DNA from: Gnetum montanum
Lineage: Eukaryota; Streptophyta; Gnetopsida; Gnetales; Gnetaceae
Direction: 5' to 3'
Assembly: GCA_015680685.1 (NCBI GenBank)
Contig: MNCI01033485.1
Location: 169,906-233,905 of the forward strand
Length of the DNA stretch: 64,000 bases
Shown here: positions 50,871 through 56,800 of the stretch, in pieces
Numbering within the stretch: the first letter of the stretch is position 1
Layout: each line of letters begins with the position of its first letter
The notes under the pieces: generated by a model
Told to the model about the DNA's origin: nothing
What the model saw: only the letters and a program-made list of their open reading frames with translations
Databases searched by the model: none
Position numbers and translations under genes: made by a program

Positions 50871-53800
50871 GGACGTGGGTGGGTTGCGCACCACCAACAC
50901 CCCCCGCCCCCTAGTGGTTGGGTTGTGCCCCAGCCCCCTTGTGGTGGGTGCCTCCCCCCCAAACTCATTTTTTGGCTTCAAGTGGCTACGGCCGGATGGA
51001 TGCAGAGTTTGGCATGTTGATTTTGGGGTGTTATCCCACCGCACATGGGCCATTGTTGATGACCCGCTGTTTGTAATTTCTTGTACTATATTTTTTTTAG
51101 TAATGCAATCCTGACTATTTCCTCAAAAAGCATAACCAAAATATTTAAGCCCAAAGAAAGAGAAGTAAGAATTGAAATAATAACCAATGCTGTCAATCAC
51201 CAAATATAGTAAGATAAGGATCATGTTACCTTCTTACATAGATTTCTTGCTTATTGAGAGTAATTTCTTAGCATGCTAGAATGTTGCGTAGCTTTGATTT
51301 TTTTTCTTTTTGTTGTCTTCTTTATTTCTTGCTATGCTGTCCTTTTTTTTTTGAGAGAATGTTCGGGATTAAATTAAATTACTAGAAAGAAAAGCTAAAA
51401 TTACAAATCAAGCCTTTAGAGGTGGCCAACACGGACTAAACCGCAAATTAGGGGAGACACCCCAAGCAGTAGTTCATTGGGGTTTTGGGGGGGTGCGGGG
51501 TTGGTTTGGTGCGTGAGGAAGGGGGGAAGAGGTCATTAATTTCATCAGGAATCATCAAATTCATCTTCATCAATGTTTTTATCAAGTCACAAATGATGCC
51601 TCCTATTGTAAGAATTGGATAGGGGCCATTGTACATCGAGTATTTATGGACATTTATATTTACATATACCTATTAAATACTTGTATTTAAATTTTTCATA
51701 AAGGGTGTCTTTTAACTTTCATATCCAATTTTCTTCATTTTCCTTTATTTTTTAAAGGAAAATTTATGAAAAATTCATCCTAACCTGCCTCCCTTAGTTT
51801 TGGAAAGTTAATTAATCACTTCAACACTTCTTTTGCACCGTGTTATGTGATAGTTGTGTAGGAGCGGCCTAGCAAAACTCTGAATACCACAATGTTGTTC
51901 TTCACATTGAAACTAGAGATTGTAAGATAGGCAAGTGGCTTATATTGGTTAATGAACTAACTGGGAACCATCGTGCTCAATAACAAGTACGCTTTGTATT
52001 GGCAACAATCATTAATTTTGTTGTTACGGTGTAGCTGAGCTAAGAAGTCCTTAGCAAGCTTAACCACTTTACTTATTATGCTATTGATGGAATTTTCTGT
52101 GACAGATTGCTTAATGAAGTCTTATCTTATGCTTAAGGTTTCCCAAGAAAGATTGGTTCATGACTTGGGTTAAACCATGTATCAAACCAACGAAGTTCCT
52201 TAACAATGTGTACTTTCATAAGTTCTTTTTTTAATCATTCATGCTAATTTATTTGTTAGCAAAAACGTACCTTGATCTATGACTTGGGTTAAATCAGGTA
52301 TCAAACCACCAAACTTCCTTAACAACGTGTATTTTATTCAGTTCTTTTTAAAAATTATTTATGCTAATTTATTTGTTAGCAAAAAAACGTACTTGTGCAA
52401 GCCATTGTGGCATACGATAAGACTTCTTGTTTTTTGTTTTTTTTTTCCAGATTTGGAACTGAAACTGAATTTTTTTCACTTCCATCTATTGAAACCTTTA
52501 TAAAATCATTGATATAAAACATTTTAAAAAAGATTTAGAACTGAAACTGAAGTTTACTCTCATCCATCCATTGAAACCCTCATGAAATCATTAATATAAA
52601 ACTGAAACTGAATTTTTATTTATGTCCACCAAGACCCTCTTGGATTTATTGGACATAATAGGTTCAGAATTTTGTTTACGGAACTTTTTTATAATCCATA
52701 ACTAAGTGTTGGTCACTGGAATGGAATCTGTGACCTCATGTTTCCATGGCAAGTCTCTTACCGCTGAGTTGACATCTCATTGTTAGCTAAGATTCAATCA
52801 TAGATAAGAACTGCAGGTCATTCCACCAATCAGCAATGAATGTTAAATCCAAAGTCTGCAAAGAATAGGTAGGAATCCAAACATTGGCTTATGCTATAGG
52901 TTTTCTAATTTGTTGCGAGCACTATTTATTAGGTAATTCATAAACATTTAAACAATATGTAGTGCATAGACACAACACAACTTAGAGCCAATGCATATCA
53001 GAAGTGCTATTCACCCAACAAATTAGGAACAGGCCATCAACACCATTCAAATTCATCATGATTATAAAAGCATAAATAGTTTTATAAATGAGTACCCAAT
53101 CCTAGAAATCATGAGGATATGCCAACATTAGTCAGATTCATCACAATCATGAAATCATAGGTAGATCCAAATTCAGCATTAAACTATACACTTCGTAATA
53201 ACAAAGCACACTCACCAATGTTGCAATAAACTTCAAGACCAAAAAACCAAGAAAAAGTGGGTTAGTACACACCAATTGAAATGTACAAAATAATAATATT
53301 TCTAAAGTATACCAAATGGTTTAAATAATTATGTATATTAAATGCACCTTCATATTGTGTTAATATCAATGGTGATAAGGGGAGGAGAGCAATGGGGTGG
53401 AGCGCTTATGACAGAACCAAGAGTGATGGGCACGATGGGAATGATGGTGGTGCGGGTGATGTGGGAGTGGTGGCCAGCACACCAAAAGGCAACGGGTGAC
53501 AAGGATTGAGGGAGGTGTTGCAGGGAGGTCGTTGGATGTTGCAGGAGAATCTACTGGGCGAGGTGGAGAGCCGGGTTTCAAAGCTTGCACATGTGATGGA
53601 GGGATGATGTGCTTGAAGGTGGGAAGGCCACTGGAGGAGGCGGTCTAGGCACTACAACTATGCTTGTTGGGCAACTTTGTTTCAGAAGGTGTACACCCAA
53701 GAATGGATCTCATACACCAATGGGCCAAGGTAGCTTGGGGTTTGGAGGAGGTGAAACTGTGTAGCCTTGTAGATGACAGGCTGCTTTTTGCAATTAAAAT

Positions 53801-56800
53801 AGAAGCCGACAAAGAATGCTTACTACTAGGGGGGTTGTCATTTTATGGGGCATGGGGCTTGGCTTTGGTGCCATGGTGGCTAGGTGCACATTGGGATGCC
53901 AATCTTTTTTACCAAGCACCAATTAGGATCAGGATCTTGACTTGCCCCTGCAGTTCTAAATGACAAGTTTTCTGAACTCGCTTGCTAGATTATTTGGGGA
54001 ATTTATCAAGTTCGATGCCTTCACTACATTGATGGATAGGATGGGGTACATGTGCTTTTGCGTGTGGTAGTCACTTGGATCAGAAGACATAGTCAATGAA
54101 GTGATCCTAGACATGGATGATGGAGAGGAGTGGGTCAAGGTACAATTTAAGAATATGCCACTTCTGAATTAGGGCAAGCAAGCTATGACCACGGTGGCTT
54201 GCTCAACTTGTGGAAAGGGGCATCCAAAGAAGGATTGCTAGGTTAAAACCAAGGAATTACAAAGTGGATGGAACTTGGTCAGGAAAAAATGGAAGCTTGT
54301 GAAATCAGTGGCCCAAGGCAGACAAACATAGATGGGAACCAAGAATGGGGGTGTCATGGTGCTTCCCCAAGGCACTCAAGTGGGTAGATGGTGTGGGACC
54401 CGATGGAGGATCCTTTGGGGCTGCTATTGGGAGTGGTGAATCGTGTTCTTGGGGCAGGTGGGGAGATTGTAAGGTTGGTAGTGGAAGTAGAGGCGGTTTG
54501 ATCCCCTTCCTCAAGGAACTCCCTAAAGCACACACTGGCCAAGCAACGCTTGGAACCACCTCCTTTGGAAGAGTGGATCACACTTGATCGAGGGTCATCC
54601 AGGCCAAAACTTGTAGATCTAGCTATGACCCAGTCACGACTAGACAATGATGCGGAATACTCAAAGGAAAACAAGGTGGACCGACTAGATGCATCGACAA
54701 CAAGGAAGTAGCTAACACAATTGGAAGTGAACCTTGGGGTGCAGAAGAATTTGAAGGAGGTTTATTGTAGACGTACGTTTGTATCCCCATGAAGATCTTG
54801 TCCTGGAATTGCAGGGGACAGGGTACCCCATACAAACGTAATACCTTGAAAACGATTGTTTGGAATGAGGGATGTGACATTGTCTGCCTATAAGAAACGA
54901 AGCTGTAGGCAGCTAAAGAGAATCTGATACGATGGGAGGGTTGGACATTGATGAATGTCCCCAGGGGATGCGTCAGGGGATTTGCTATTTTGTCAAAACT
55001 TTCTTGTTAGCTGGGTGGACAACTCCCAATGGACCCAAATGTTTTACCTTGGCAATAGATTTGGCTAACCAATGTCTACGGGGTGCAATGTTGGGAGGTG
55101 AGGATTTAGGAATTATAGAGGGTGGTGCTAGTGGTTCCTGATATGGATAGATGGTTGCTGATGGGGGACTTCAATCAACACCTGTACCCATGGGAGAAGA
55201 TGGGCATGAATATCATGGATCCCTCTGGTAGTGTGGACTTCGCGGAGTTCTCACTGAAAAATGGCCTGGCAGATTTGGACATCGAGGGATGTAGATTTAC
55301 CTGGAGTAATAGAAGATAGGGGCATGATTAGACCTAATCTAGGATAGGTAGGGTCTAGATGAGTACAAGGCTACTGTTGGAGCTGGACATATGGGTGATG
55401 GGACAGGAGCGATAGGCTTATGATCATAGGTTGATTTTATGTTGGCTAGGTGAGGGGCAAAGTCCAGTGCCCAGACCTTTTCGTTTTGAACAAACTTGGT
55501 TGTGTAAACCTTGGATCCACTCAATGGTGCAGAACATATGGTAGAACTACTCTTAAGGCACATGACCCAAGAGAGTTTCTGAAAACGGGGCTAAAGGTAT
55601 TGAAACATTAGATAAAGGCCTAGATGTCAGAGGAGAAATATGGGTTTAGAGCATACAGACAATGGTTGTAGGTCGGGCTGAGGGGTGTGCAAGAGAGGTA
55701 GGAGGCTGGGACCAACCTAACAGATGAGGTAGTGTGGACTTCGCGGAGTTCTCACTGGAAAATAGCCTGGCGGATTTGGACATCGAGGGATGTAGATTTA
55801 CCTGGAGTAATAGAAGATAGGGGCATGATTAGACCCAATCTAGGATAGGTAGGGTCTAGATGAGTACGAGGCTATTGTTGGAGCTGGACATATGGGTGAT
55901 GGGACAGGAGCAACAAGCTTATGGTCATAGGTTGATTTTATGTTGGCTAGGCGAGGGGCAAAGTCCAGTGCCCAGACCTTTTCGTTTTGAACAAACTTGG
56001 TTGCGTAAACCTTGGATCCACTCGATGGTGCAGAACATATGGCAGAACTACTCTAAGGCACATGTCCCAAGAGAGTTTCTGAAAATGGGGCTAAAGGTAT
56101 TGAAACATCAGATAAAGGCCTAGATGTCGGAGGAGAAATATGGGTTTAGAGCATACAGACAACGGCTGTAGGTCGGGCTGAGGGGCGTGCAAGAGAGGTA
56201 GGAGGCTGGGACCGACCTAACAGATGAGGAGCAAGAATTGTTTCAAGAATTACAGGCGTTGGACAAGGAGGAAAAAGAGTATTGGAGGCAGAGGGCTTGA
56301 ATTTCCTGGCTGAACGACAAGGACAAGAATACCTACTTCTTTTACGCTACAACCAAGAGCAAGGGGCTCTTGAAGCATAAGTTGCATATGCAGGTGGCTG
56401 TTAATGTTGCCAATGAGTAGGAAACTGTGGATATCTTACAGGCATATTGGGGTAGCATCTGGTGCAGGTGGGAGATGACACCGATATCAGTGCCAGTGTA
56501 GTGAATGGTGTTGGGAGCTGACAACTAGAGACTCCTTCAGCCCTTCACTTGGGCTGAGTTGGATGTGGCACTGTGGTCCATGCAGATAAACAAGGCCCTA
56601 GGGCCCGATGGCTGGCCGATAGAATTTTTTAGAGAATTTTAAGACATTGGGGGAGAACATGTTGGATGCATTTAATAAAATGCTCAGTTGGTAGTAGGTG
56701 AGATGGAAAAATCAATTTCTCCTGGATTGTTTTTGCCAAAAGTGCCAATTCATGAACCTACGGTCACTAAATTCATTGAAGATGCACAATTTTGGTTTTT

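Larger units (their letters stand above)
49830..51126 (+). mobile_element. LINE F: G+C-rich LINE derivative, ORF1 joined to 3' end
   Basis: Plus-strand L1-type unit that is strongly G+C-rich in an A+T-rich intron. An intact-looking ORF1 is followed by an N plus 45 Gs and then a 3' end (GTAATGCAATCCTGACTATTTCCTC, 51102-51126) matching the family terminus. Endonuclease, reverse transcriptase, zf-RVT and tail domain are missing. Either ORF2 was lost by internal deletion, or the poly-G gap hides it. No clear target-site duplication. Confidence 0.7.

Noticed and set aside
50625-51053. Poly-Pro and poly-Gly frames around the G run
   Set aside because: They result from the homopolymer next to an unresolved base.
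49660-51160. Target-site duplication for LINE F
   Set aside because: TTAAGAATTAAA and GTAAGAATTGAA are similar but too A+T-rich and imperfect to accept.
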